Shown here piece by piece: positions 1-6,896 of a stretch of DNA of 8,089 nucleotides (its first letter is position 1; the number at the start of each line of letters is the position of its first letter). The position numbers were made by a program, and so were the translations under genes. The stretch is from Candidatus Omnitrophica bacterium 4484_49 (GTDB taxonomy: Bacteria; Omnitrophota; Gorgyraeia; Kaelpiales; Kaelpiaceae): positions 1-8,089 of the forward strand of contig NATI01000037.1 of NCBI GenBank assembly GCA_002085265.1. The letters are read 5' to 3'. Under the pieces are notes generated by a model. It was not told where the DNA came from. It ran no database searches and saw only the letters and a program-made list of their open reading frames with translations.

Positions 1-1500
1 AAAGATGTGTTGAAAGTCCTGAATAATTTAATTAAATCCTGCAAATCTTCTGCTATTGTCGTTATAGGATACCCGCGAGAAAAAGGTAGACAGATATATA
101 ATTCTGCAGGAATTATTTATAAAAATAAAAAAATCGCAGATTATGATAAGGTCAATCTTCCCAATTACGGAGTTTTTGACGAGAAACGATATTTTACTCC
201 TGGAAGGGAACCTCTGGTTTTGAAAATCGGAAGTGTAAGAATCGGAGTTACCATATGTGAGGACATCTGGATAGAGCCTGTCCCCCATGTGGTGGAGGCA
301 CTTTCGGGGGCTGAAATTCTTATTAACTTATCGGCTTCGCCCTATCATCGGCGAAAGATTATCCAGCGTATAAATCTTCTGGAGAAGATATCTAAAAAAT
401 ATACATTGAATATTGCTTCCTGCAATATGATAGGAGGGCAGGATGAACTGGTATTTGATGGTGCCAGTTTGGTTGTGGAGAATGGTTATTTAAAGGCAAT
501 AGCCAGTCAATTTCAGGAAGATTTGTTGATATACGATTTTAAAATTGATGGTTGCCAGAAATTACTAAATAAAGTTAAAGAGGTTAAACTGGATTATAAT
601 ATTGAGGAGAAAAACAATATCCTGCCAGAATACAAGAAACAGGTGCTTTCTGAGATTGAAGAAGTATATCAGGCACTGGTTGTTGGCACCCGGGATTATG
701 TTAGGAAGAATGGTTTTCAGAAAGTAGTTGTTGGTTTAAGTGGAGGGATAGATTCTTCACTTACTGTGGTAGTTGCCGTGGATGCTTTAGGTCCTGAGAA
801 TGTAATTGGGGTATCCATGCCTTCTGAATTTTCCTCTAAGTCTTCTGTAGAAGATGCTCAGAAGTTAGCCGGAAACCTGGGAATAAAATTTTTGAAAATC
901 CCGATTACTCCCGTCTATCATTCTTATGTTGACATCTTAAAACCTGTATTTAAAAAAGCGAAGTTTGATAAAACCGAAGAGAATATTCAGGCCAGGATAA
1001 GGGGAAACATTCTGATGGCATTATCCAACAAGTTTGGTTATCTGGTATTAACTACAGGAAACAAATCAGAGCTCTCAACGGGTTACTGCACATTATACGG
1101 AGATATGGCAGGAGGATTTGCAGTTTTAAAGGATGTGCCCAAAATTCTGGTATATAAACTGGGAGCATGGAGAAATAAGAAAGCAGGCAGAGATCTTATC
1201 CCTGAAAATGTATTTTCCAAACCACCATCAGCAGAACTGAAACCTGGTCAAAGAGATCAAGATAGCTTACCTCCTTATGAAATTCTGGATGAAGTGATAA
1301 AACTCTATATAGAGGAAGAGAAGAGTTTCGACCAGATAGTAAAAGCGGGATTCAAGAGATCGGTGGTGAAAAGAGTGATTGAGATGATAGATAAGAATGA
1401 ATATAAAAGAAGACAGGCTCCCCCGGGAATAAAAATTACTCCCAGGGCATTCGGGAAAGACCGCAGAATGCCTATTACCAATCGCTACATCGTGAAGTAG
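1..1500 (+). CDS. nadE: Glutamine-dependent NAD+ synthetase, 5' end outside window
   Basis: Last step of NAD+ biosynthesis in the cytosol: ATP-dependent amidation of nicotinic acid adenine dinucleotide, with ammonia from glutamine. 499 residues are visible and the frame is open to base 1. The family is usually about 540-580 aa, so roughly 70-80 N-terminal residues, including the amidase catalytic Glu, lie upstream. Visible amidase (CN-hydrolase) features are the catalytic Lys at visible residue 50, just before LPNYGVFDEKRYF, and the nucleophile Cys86 in CEDIW. The synthetase domain begins near residue 215, with the ATP-pyrophosphatase loop SGGIDSS at 247-253. Conserved blocks TTGNKSELSTGYCTLYGD, SKPPSAELKPGQ and RRQAPPGIKITPR follow. 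The protein looks intact to its TAG stop. No convincing terminator follows, so readthrough into the rimP unit is possible. A GTG at 7 should not be taken as the start. Family assignment is very secure. Confidence 0.97.
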   Translation, partial: KDVLKVLNNLIKSCKSSAIVVIGYPREKGRQIYNSAGIIYKNKKIADYDKVNLPNYGVFDEKRYFTPGREPLVLKIGSVRIGVTICEDIWIEPVPHVVEALSGAEILINLSASPYHRRKIIQRINLLEKISKKYTLNIASCNMIGGQDELVFDGASLVVENGYLKAIASQFQEDLLIYDFKIDGCQKLLNKVKEVKLDYNIEEKNNILPEYKKQVLSEIEEVYQALVVGTRDYVRKNGFQKVVVGLSGGIDSSLTVVVAVDALGPENVIGVSMPSEFSSKSSVEDAQKLAGNLGIKFLKIPITPVYHSYVDILKPVFKKAKFDKTEENIQARIRGNILMALSNKFGYLVLTTGNKSELSTGYCTLYGDMAGGFAVLKDVPKILVYKLGAWRNKKAGRDLIPENVFSKPPSAELKPGQRDQDSLPPYEILDEVIKLYIEEEKSFDQIVKAGFKRSVVKRVIEMIDKNEYKRRQAPPGIKITPRAFGKDRRMPITNRYIVK

Positions 1501-1544
1501 TCTCATAGCATTATTCCAGAAGTTGCCATTTTCTTCAGAAGTCC

Positions 1545-1573
1545 TTGACAGTATGATAAGATTGTAGTATTCT
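1545..1573 (+). promoter_or_regulatory. Sigma70-type promoter of the rimP operon
   Basis: A perfect -35 TTGACA (1545-1550) is followed by exactly 17 bases and a -10 TATTCT (1568-1573, four of six consensus bases). A second -10-like hexamer, TCTAAT, sits at 1571-1576 with a 20-base spacer and is less likely. The predicted transcription start is near 1580, giving a leader of about 50 nt before rimP. It lies in the only non-coding gap of the window, directly upstream of the long overlapping gene run, so it probably drives rimP to pheA. Confidence 0.75.
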
Positions 1574-1593
1574 AATATTAAATTTTAAGAAAA

Positions 1594-1603
1594 AAGGAGG
1601 TGA
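1594..1603 (+). promoter_or_regulatory. Extended Shine-Dalgarno set far from the rimP start
   Basis: AAGGAGGTGA is a ten-base perfect complement to the usual 3' end of bacterial 16S rRNA. Its GGAGG core ends at 1600, 32 bases before the rimP GTG at 1633, too far for direct use. A hairpin (1602-1621) lies between. If the hairpin stays folded, the effective distance falls to about 12 bases. The site also lies 3 bases before a GTG at 1604 that opens a ten-codon leader ORF. The final GA of the SD forms the first two bases of the hairpin stem, so ribosome binding and hairpin folding should compete. Confidence 0.65.
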
Positions 1604-1626
1604 GTGGGTTTTAACCCACTCTTTTT
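1602..1626 (+). terminator. Leader hairpin plus T-run, possible attenuator of rimP operon
   Basis: GAGTGGGT (1602-1609) and ACCCACTC (1614-1621) form an 8-bp perfect stem with a TTTA loop; the outer two loop bases could add a ninth pair. TTTTT follows at 1622-1626. This has the form of a short intrinsic terminator, but it lies downstream of the promoter and inside the rimP leader, so it would attenuate the operon rather than end nadE. NusA stimulates pausing and termination at hairpins and is known to autoregulate its own operon in E. coli, which makes an attenuator plausible here by inference. It could instead act on translation by masking or bridging the SD. The five-T tract is modest for full termination. 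Confidence 0.55.
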
Positions 1627-1636
1627 ATTACCGTGA
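1604..1636 (+). CDS. Possible 10-codon leader ORF overlapping rimP start
   Basis: Reading from GTG at 1604 gives MGFNPLFLLP and then TGA at 1634-1636. The stop overlaps the rimP GTG (1633-1635) in a GTGA junction, the same coupling style seen at infB/trpS. It sits just after a perfect SD, though the spacing of 3 bases after GGAGG is shorter than optimal. A ribosome on it would unfold the leader hairpin, which lies entirely within or just before the ORF. A codon for Pro before the stop is a context known to slow termination. The ORF is so short that chance is a real explanation; no conservation can be tested here. Confidence 0.25.
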   Translation: MGFNPLFLLP

Positions 1637-2094
1637 AGTACCTGGAGGAACTGCGGACAAAAATTGAGGAATATTTGAGACCCGTGGTCAGATTTCAGGG
1701 ATATGAGCTCATTGAGCTTGATCTTGTAAATCAAGGAGGGAAATTACTACTCCGACTTTTGTTGAATAGACCTGGAGGAATCACCATGGGAGAGTGTGTG
1801 GATATGAATAGAAAGTTAAGCAGAATTTTGGATAACACGGATTTCATCAATCAGAGTTATGTTCTAGAAGTTTCATCTCCTGGCGCTGATAGACCTCTAA
1901 AAGATGAAAGAGAGTTACGGTGTGTGGTGGGGAGGGAGTTGATGATTAAACTTAAAGATGGAGGCCAGGTTAAAGGGAACCTTCTGGAGGTTAAGGACGG
2001 TAAGTTAATTTTGAGCTGTGAAGATTCTGTTCTGGAAATTTCGATTTCAGAATTGGAGTTGGCAAAACAAATGATAAATTTACCCAAGGAGTGA
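1633..2094 (+). CDS. rimP: Ribosome maturation factor RimP
   Basis: RimP binds the free 30S subunit and assists late maturation of the small ribosomal subunit. At 153 aa it is of normal family length. Residues 1 to about 85 match the N-terminal alpha/beta domain: RPVVRFQGYELIELDLV at 16-32 and the family signature EVSSPGADRPL at 79-89, where Ala replaces the usual Leu. The remainder is the Sm-like C-terminal beta-barrel (VGRELMIKLKDG onward). The GTG start gives the usual N-terminus with a helix just before the RPVV block. No SD lies within 15 bases of it; the nearest is the strong site ending at 1603, on the far side of a hairpin. It is the first gene of the rimP-nusA-infB run, its usual position. 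It ends 6 bases before nusA. Confidence 0.95.
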   Translation: MKYLEELRTKIEEYLRPVVRFQGYELIELDLVNQGGKLLLRLLLNRPGGITMGECVDMNRKLSRILDNTDFINQSYVLEVSSPGADRPLKDERELRCVVGRELMIKLKDGGQVKGNLLEVKDGKLILSCEDSVLEISISELELAKQMINLPKE

Positions 2095-2100
2095 TGGGAG

Positions 2101-3252
2101 ATGAGTGAAGAGTTGATTCTGGCTTTGGAATATCTGGAGCAAGAAAAAGGTATCGATAAGGAGAAACTCATTCAGGCAGTGGAGGCAGCGCTGCTTTCTG
2201 CTGCCCGTAGAGTTCTGGGAGCGAAAAAAGAAGATTTGGATGTGAAATTCGATCCTACATCTGGAGATATAAAGGTATTCCTCAACGGTGAGGAAGTTTC
2301 CTCTCACGAACTGGGAAGAATTGCGGCTCAGACAGCAAAGCAGGTAATAATGCAGAAGTTAAAAGAGGCTGAGAAAGAAACTGTATATGAAGAATATAAA
2401 GATAGAGTGGGAGAGGTACTTCTCGCCACTGTTCATAGAAAAGAACGCGGGGATGTTATTATGGAGCTGGAGAAGGCAGAAGCTCTCCTCCCCAGAAGTG
2501 AGCAACCTCGAGGAGAAGTTTACAGACAGGGACAGAAGATGAAAGTCCTGGTGATAGATGTTAGGAAGACGGGAAGGCCACCTCAAATAGTGGTATCCCG
2601 CAAAAGTCCCCAGCTGGTTAGAAAACTGTTTGAAATAGAGGTCCCGGAGATTCAGGAGGGATTGGTGGAGATAGTTGCCATTGCCCGTGAGGCAGGAGAG
2701 AGGACCAAGATAGCGGTTCATTCCAGACAGGAGAATGTCGACCCTGTAGGAAGCTGTGTGGGGATGAAAGGCACAAGGGTGAAGAATATTGTGGAAGAAC
2801 TGGGAGGGGAGAAAATAGATATTATAAGGTATAGCGAGGACCCCAAAGAATTTATTAAATCAGCACTCAATCCTGCCCAGATTTCAGAGATTAAGTTATT
2901 CCCTGAAGAGAAAAAAGCCCTGGTGATTGTAAGTAAAGACCAGCTGTCCATTGCAATTGGCAGACATGGGCAGAATGTCAGGCTCGCCTCTCATTTGACG
3001 GAATGGGAAATAGATGTCAGAAGTCCTGAGGAGTTACGGGAGGAGTCGCCGTTGAGGGACTTAACAGGAATTGGTCCTAAATTGGCTGAGATTTTAAGCA
3101 AAGCAGGATATGATACCGTGGAGAAGATAGCGAGTGCCGAGGTTGAGGATTTGAAGAAAATAGAAGGGATCGGAGACAGAACAGCTCACAGGGTGATCGG
3201 TTCTGCTCGAGAATATATGAAAGAAAAACAGCAGGGAGAAAATGAGCAATAA
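2101..3252 (+). CDS. nusA: Transcription termination/antitermination factor NusA
   Basis: NusA binds RNA polymerase near the RNA exit channel and modulates pausing, intrinsic termination and antitermination. At 383 aa the order is: N-terminal RNAP-binding domain about 1-125, S1 domain about 133-195, KH1 about 200-275 with GMKG at 221-224, and KH2 about 276-310 with GRHG at 287-290. A C-terminal helix-hairpin-helix pair follows at about 320-375 (LTGIGPKLAEIL and LKKIEGIGDRTA). B. subtilis NusA stops after KH2 and E. coli has two acidic-repeat domains, so this protein carries a single extra HhH module. The tail is hydrophilic (KEKQQGENEQ). An AAGGAG at 2086-2091 lies 9 bases before the ATG, inside the end of rimP. 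The stop overlaps infB by 11 bases. NusA may act on the hairpin in its own operon leader (inference). Confidence 0.97.
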   Translation: MSEELILALEYLEQEKGIDKEKLIQAVEAALLSAARRVLGAKKEDLDVKFDPTSGDIKVFLNGEEVSSHELGRIAAQTAKQVIMQKLKEAEKETVYEEYKDRVGEVLLATVHRKERGDVIMELEKAEALLPRSEQPRGEVYRQGQKMKVLVIDVRKTGRPPQIVVSRKSPQLVRKLFEIEVPEIQEGLVEIVAIAREAGERTKIAVHSRQENVDPVGSCVGMKGTRVKNIVEELGGEKIDIIRYSEDPKEFIKSALNPAQISEIKLFPEEKKALVIVSKDQLSIAIGRHGQNVRLASHLTEWEIDVRSPEELREESPLRDLTGIGPKLAEILSKAGYDTVEKIASAEVEDLKKIEGIGDRTAHRVIGSAREYMKEKQQGENEQ

Positions 3253-5173
3253 CATCAGGGTGTATAAACTGGCACAGGAATTGGGTCTGGATAGCAAAGA
3301 ATTGATCAAATACCTTAAGGATTTCAATCTCAATGTTAAATCCCATATGAGCATGCTGGATGCTGAAACTGCAGAGATAGTCAGACACGAGATAGAGTCA
3401 ATCCTGACCAGGAAGAGAGAAGAAGAGATAGCTCGAAGACCCAGAATTGCTGTGGATTTTCCTCTCAGTTTAAGAGATCTGGCAGTTAAACTGGGTAGGA
3501 AACCCACTGAATTACAGCGAAAGTTGATGGAGTGGAAAGTGTTTGCTCATATAAATTACAGCCTTAATGAAGAACTCGCAGGTAAACTTGCAGATGCCTT
3601 CGGCTATGTTTTAGAGAGAAAGCTTTCTGATGAAGAAGAAGTGTTGAGGAGCCATGAACAGGAAGAGGAAGGTAAGGTGGTCAAAAGGCCACCCATAGTT
3701 ACACTTATGGGACATGTCGATCATGGAAAGACTACCCTTTTAGAGAATATCAGGAAACTGGAGTTGACCAAAAAAGAAGCCGGGGGGATGACTCAGCATA
3801 TAGGTGCCTATGAGGTGGAACATCGAGGAGAGAAAATCACATTCATAGATACTCCGGGACATGAGGCTTTCACAGCCATGCGTGCGCGGGGAGCAGATGT
3901 AACTGATATCGTTATCCTTGTGGTTGCCGCTGATGATGGAGTTATGCCTCAGACGATTGAAGCCATTGATCATGCCCGGGCAGCTGAGGTGCCTATTATT
4001 GTGGCTATCAATAAAGTAGATAAAGCCGATGCCAATCCAGATAAGGTTAAGAAACAACTCTCTGAGCTTAACCTTGTGCCTGAGGAATGGGGAGGAGATA
4101 CAATCTGTGTAAATGTTTCTGCTTTAACCGGCCAGGGTATAGACGACCTTCTGGAAATGATTTTGCTTCAGGCAGAGATGATGGAACTAAAAGCCAATCC
4201 CGATAAACTGGCAAAAGGAGTAGTGCTGGAATCTCGCGTATCCAAGGGAGGACCTTTGGTATCGGTGATAGTCCAAAGCGGGACATTACGTTTGGGAGAT
4301 ATCGTGCTTGCAGGATGTAATTACGGAAAGGTAAGAGCGATGTTCGATGACCTGGGTAATCAGGTTAAATCTGCAGGTCCCTCTAAAGCAGTGAGAGTTT
4401 TGGGGCTGAATGGTACCCCTTCTGCTGGAGAGCAGTTTTTCGTCGTCGAAGATGAAGATAAAGCCAAGGAAATAGCCGAAAAGAGAAAAGAGGAAATAAA
4501 ACTGGCTCAGCAGGCGCCTCCTCAAAGAATGAGCCTTAAAGATTTGGGTAAACAGGAGGGTAAAAAACTTCTGCGGCTTATAATCAAGGCAGATGTCTTT
4601 GGCTCTCTGGATGCGATTGCTCATTCTTTGCAGAAACTTCAGCATAAAGAGGAAATAGAATTCAAAATATTGCATAAGGGAATCGGTAGCGTTAACGAGT
4701 CTGATGTTGTCCTGGCTATAGCGTCTGATGCTCTGGTCATCGGGTTCAATGTGGGCATAGAGGAGAAGGCCAGAAGTAAAGCCAGAGAGGAAAATGTTGA
4801 GATTCGCCTTTACAGTGTAATTTACGACCTGATAAATGATATTCAGAATGTGCTCGCAGGGCTTAAGGAGCCAGAACTGGAAGAAAGGTTTCTGGGTAAG
4901 GCAGAGGTAAAACAGGTGTTTGAAATTAGCAAAATCGGGAAGGTTGCAGGATGTGTGGTATCTAAAGGAAAGATTCAGAGAAATGTACCCTGCAGGGTTA
5001 TTCGGGGGGATAAAGTTGTATATGAGGGAAGGATAATATCTCTCAAGAGGTTTAAAGATGATGTCCGGGAAGTCTCTGAAGGATACGAGTGCGGAATCGC
5101 TCTGGAAAATTTCAGTGATATTCAGGAGAATGATGTTATTGAAACCTATACAATGCTTGAGGTGAAAAGATGA
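3242..5173 (+). CDS. infB: Translation initiation factor IF-2
   Basis: GTPase that places initiator fMet-tRNA on the 30S subunit and promotes 50S joining. At 643 aa it is shorter than B. subtilis (about 716) or E. coli (890) IF2. An IF2_N module (VYKLAQELGLDSKELIKYL) covers about 6-52 and a second IF2_N-like module (LRDLAVKLGRKPTELQRKL) about 68-125. They are joined by only about 15 residues instead of the usual long low-complexity linker. G-domain motifs are all present: G1 GHVDHGKTT 157-165, G2 GGMTQHIGAY 181-190, G3 DTPGHEAF 203-210, G4 NKVDK 257-261 and G5 SALTG 293-297. Domains II, III and the C-terminal tRNA-binding barrel follow to the end. An AGGGAG sits 3 bases before the ATG, and coupling to nusA is likely. 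It ends with an ATGA overlap into trpS; rbfA, its common follower, is absent. Confidence 0.98.
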   Translation: MSNNIRVYKLAQELGLDSKELIKYLKDFNLNVKSHMSMLDAETAEIVRHEIESILTRKREEEIARRPRIAVDFPLSLRDLAVKLGRKPTELQRKLMEWKVFAHINYSLNEELAGKLADAFGYVLERKLSDEEEVLRSHEQEEEGKVVKRPPIVTLMGHVDHGKTTLLENIRKLELTKKEAGGMTQHIGAYEVEHRGEKITFIDTPGHEAFTAMRARGADVTDIVILVVAADDGVMPQTIEAIDHARAAEVPIIVAINKVDKADANPDKVKKQLSELNLVPEEWGGDTICVNVSALTGQGIDDLLEMILLQAEMMELKANPDKLAKGVVLESRVSKGGPLVSVIVQSGTLRLGDIVLAGCNYGKVRAMFDDLGNQVKSAGPSKAVRVLGLNGTPSAGEQFFVVEDEDKAKEIAEKRKEEIKLAQQAPPQRMSLKDLGKQEGKKLLRLIIKADVFGSLDAIAHSLQKLQHKEEIEFKILHKGIGSVNESDVVLAIASDALVIGFNVGIEEKARSKAREENVEIRLYSVIYDLINDIQNVLAGLKEPELEERFLGKAEVKQVFEISKIGKVAGCVVSKGKIQRNVPCRVIRGDKVVYEGRIISLKRFKDDVREVSEGYECGIALENFSDIQENDVIETYTMLEVKR

Positions 5174-6150
5174 GAGATAGGATACTTTCAGGTATGAGAC
5201 CAACCGGGCCATTACATCTGGGCCATCTTACAGGGGCCCTTAAAAATTGGGTTCAACTCCAGGAGAAATACGATTGCTTCTTTATGATTGCTGATTGGCA
5301 TGCTCTTATGAGTGAATATAAAGATTCTATGAGGATAAAAGAGTATTGTCTGGATAACCTTATTGACTGGTTGGCAAGCGGACTGGATCCTGAAAAATCA
5401 ACATTATTCCGGCAGTCAGATGTGCCGGAACATTGCGAGTTAAATCTTATACTTTCAATAATAACACCACTGGGCTGGCTGGAAAGATGTCCTACTTATA
5501 AGGAGCAGATAAGTCAACTGAAGGAGAAGGAACTTACCACTCATGGATTTCTGGGATATCCGGTACTCCAGGCAGCGGATATAATAATTTATAAAGCAAA
5601 ATATGTCCCGGTAGGAGAAGATCAGCTTCCTCATCTGGAGTTATGTCGGGAAATGGTGCGTAGATTTCACTTTCTGTTTAAAAAGGAGATATTTCCGGAA
5701 CCTCAAGCACTGCTCACCGAGACTCCCAAGTTGCTGGGATTGGATGGCAGAAAAATGAGTAAAAGTTACAATAATTTCATCGCTCTTTCTGATTCTCCAG
5801 ACGAAATCAGAAAGAAAGTCGCTGCTATGTTCACTGATCCCCAAAGGATAAAAATTACAGATCCCGGGCATCCTGATACCTGTAATGTTTATGCTTATTA
5901 TAAGTTATTCGCACCACAGTTATATGAGGAGGTTTATGAGCAGTGTAAAAATGCAGAAATCGGGTGTGTGCAGGATAAACAGAGGTTAGCGGAATGTATT
6001 GTGGAGTTTTTAAAACCGTTTCAGGAAAAGAGGAAAAAATTTGCTCAGGACAGGAACTATCTGGATAAAGTATTGAAAGAGGGAGCTGAGAAGGCAAGGG
6101 CAGTTGCCAGTTCTACTCTGGAAGAGGTAAAGAAGGCGATAGGGATATGA
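5170..6150 (+). CDS. trpS: Tryptophanyl-tRNA synthetase (class I)
   Basis: Charges tRNA-Trp with tryptophan using ATP in the cytosol. At 326 aa it is of normal length for the bacterial enzyme. Rossmann-fold signatures are HLGH at 16-19 (the HIGH motif), ADWHAL at 41-46, YPVLQAADIIIYKA at 130-143, GEDQLPHLEL at 149-158 and KMSKS at 195-199. The C-terminal half resembles the Thermotoga maritima type that binds a [4Fe-4S] cluster through C-x22-C-x6-C-x2-C. Here Cys238, Cys259 and Cys266 are in place (first gap 20 residues), but the fourth position is Asp269; Cys276 is a possible substitute ligand. Cluster binding is therefore uncertain. The ATG overlaps the infB stop (ATGA), with GAGGTG 5 bases upstream. 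Its own stop overlaps scpA in another ATGA. No T-box or trp leader is seen, as the gene is embedded in the run. Confidence 0.97.
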   Translation: MRDRILSGMRPTGPLHLGHLTGALKNWVQLQEKYDCFFMIADWHALMSEYKDSMRIKEYCLDNLIDWLASGLDPEKSTLFRQSDVPEHCELNLILSIITPLGWLERCPTYKEQISQLKEKELTTHGFLGYPVLQAADIIIYKAKYVPVGEDQLPHLELCREMVRRFHFLFKKEIFPEPQALLTETPKLLGLDGRKMSKSYNNFIALSDSPDEIRKKVAAMFTDPQRIKITDPGHPDTCNVYAYYKLFAPQLYEEVYEQCKNAEIGCVQDKQRLAECIVEFLKPFQEKRKKFAQDRNYLDKVLKEGAEKARAVASSTLEEVKKAIGI

Positions 6151-6896
6151 ATGACTATCAGGTGAAATTGCGGAGTTTTGAAGGTCCTCTGGATTTATTA
6201 CTTTATCTCATCAAAAAAAATGAAGTCGACATTTACGATATTCCGATTGCAGAGATCGCCAGGCAGTATCTGGAATATCTGGAATTAATGCGGGAGTTAA
6301 ATCTGGATATCGCAGGTGAGTTTCTGGTTATGGCTGCTACACTTCTGTACATAAAATCCAAGATGATTCTCCCTCAGGAGGAGATAAATTTAGAAGAGGA
6401 AATCCCTGAAGAGGATCCTCGACGGGGACTCGTGCAGCGGCTTCTGGAATATAAAAAGTTCAAAGAAGTTGCCCAACTTCTCAAAGAACGGGAGGAAGAA
6501 GGGAGCGTGGTGTTTAAGAGATTTATCCCCGAAGGAGAAAGAAGTTTGGAATTTGAGGAGGAAATTCAGGGATTTGAAGCCAGCATATTCGACCTTATAT
6601 CGGCATTTACCAAGGTGATGAAGAGTATTCCCAAAGAGGAATTCAAAGTTGTCCTGGAGGAGGAATACAGCGTGGAGGAGAAAATAGATTTTATTCTCAG
6701 TTTACTGGATAGAAAAGGGGTGATATATTTCAGCAGTATCTGGAAGAGGATAAAGAATCGTATGGAAGCGGTGGTGTTTTTTCTGGCACTTCTGGAATTA
6801 ATAAGGCTCAAGAAGATAATCATCAGACAGATCGGTTTGTTTGGAGAAATTAAAATTTTCCGTCCTTTGCCTGTCGCTGTCCATGCAGGGAGATAA
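6147..6896 (+). CDS. scpA: Segregation and condensation protein A (kleisin)
   Basis: ScpA is the kleisin that bridges the heads of the Smc dimer and recruits a ScpB dimer; the complex organises and helps segregate the chromosome on the nucleoid. At 249 aa it is normal for the family. The N-terminal signature FEGPLDLLLYLIKKNEVDI is at 11-29, and a helical block containing GEFLVMAATLLYIKSKMILP spans 57-76, the Smc-neck-binding part. An acidic, charged middle follows (80-145), then a C-terminal winged helix (about 175-245, VVFFLALLELIRLKKI) that would bind the Smc head. The ATG lies in the ATGA overlap with trpS; its SD is weak (AGGG, 2 bases before), so coupled translation is likely. No smc gene is in the window. 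Confidence 0.96.
   Translation: MNDYQVKLRSFEGPLDLLLYLIKKNEVDIYDIPIAEIARQYLEYLELMRELNLDIAGEFLVMAATLLYIKSKMILPQEEINLEEEIPEEDPRRGLVQRLLEYKKFKEVAQLLKEREEEGSVVFKRFIPEGERSLEFEEEIQGFEASIFDLISAFTKVMKSIPKEEFKVVLEEEYSVEEKIDFILSLLDRKGVIYFSSIWKRIKNRMEAVVFFLALLELIRLKKIIIRQIGLFGEIKIFRPLPVAVHAGR

Noticed and set aside
7..1500. GTG at base 7 as the nadE start
   Set aside because: The frame is open through base 1 and the amidase domain is missing its conserved N-terminal block with the catalytic Glu, so the gene starts outside the window.
1602..1626. Hairpin as the terminator of nadE
   Set aside because: It lies downstream of a near-consensus promoter and directly before rimP; a nadE terminator would be expected before the promoter. 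Leader attenuator or translational element fits better.
1501..1632. Metabolite riboswitch in the nadE-rimP gap
   Set aside because: Only about 50 bases lie between the predicted transcription start and rimP, with one simple hairpin; too small for a known aptamer and no conserved core was recognised.
3094..3507. 137-codon minus-strand open frame over the nusA/infB junction
   Set aside because: Antisense to two secure genes, with no family signature; a shadow frame.
4286..5212. 308-codon open frame on the minus strand across the infB 3' half
   Set aside because: It is wholly antisense to a secure IF2 gene, has no recognisable domain or SD, and has the biased composition expected from the complement of coding sequence.
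6841..6882. TTG at 6841 as the scpB start
   Set aside because: The 14 added residues lie inside scpA, match nothing in the family and have no SD; ATG 6883 gives the usual ScpB N-terminus.
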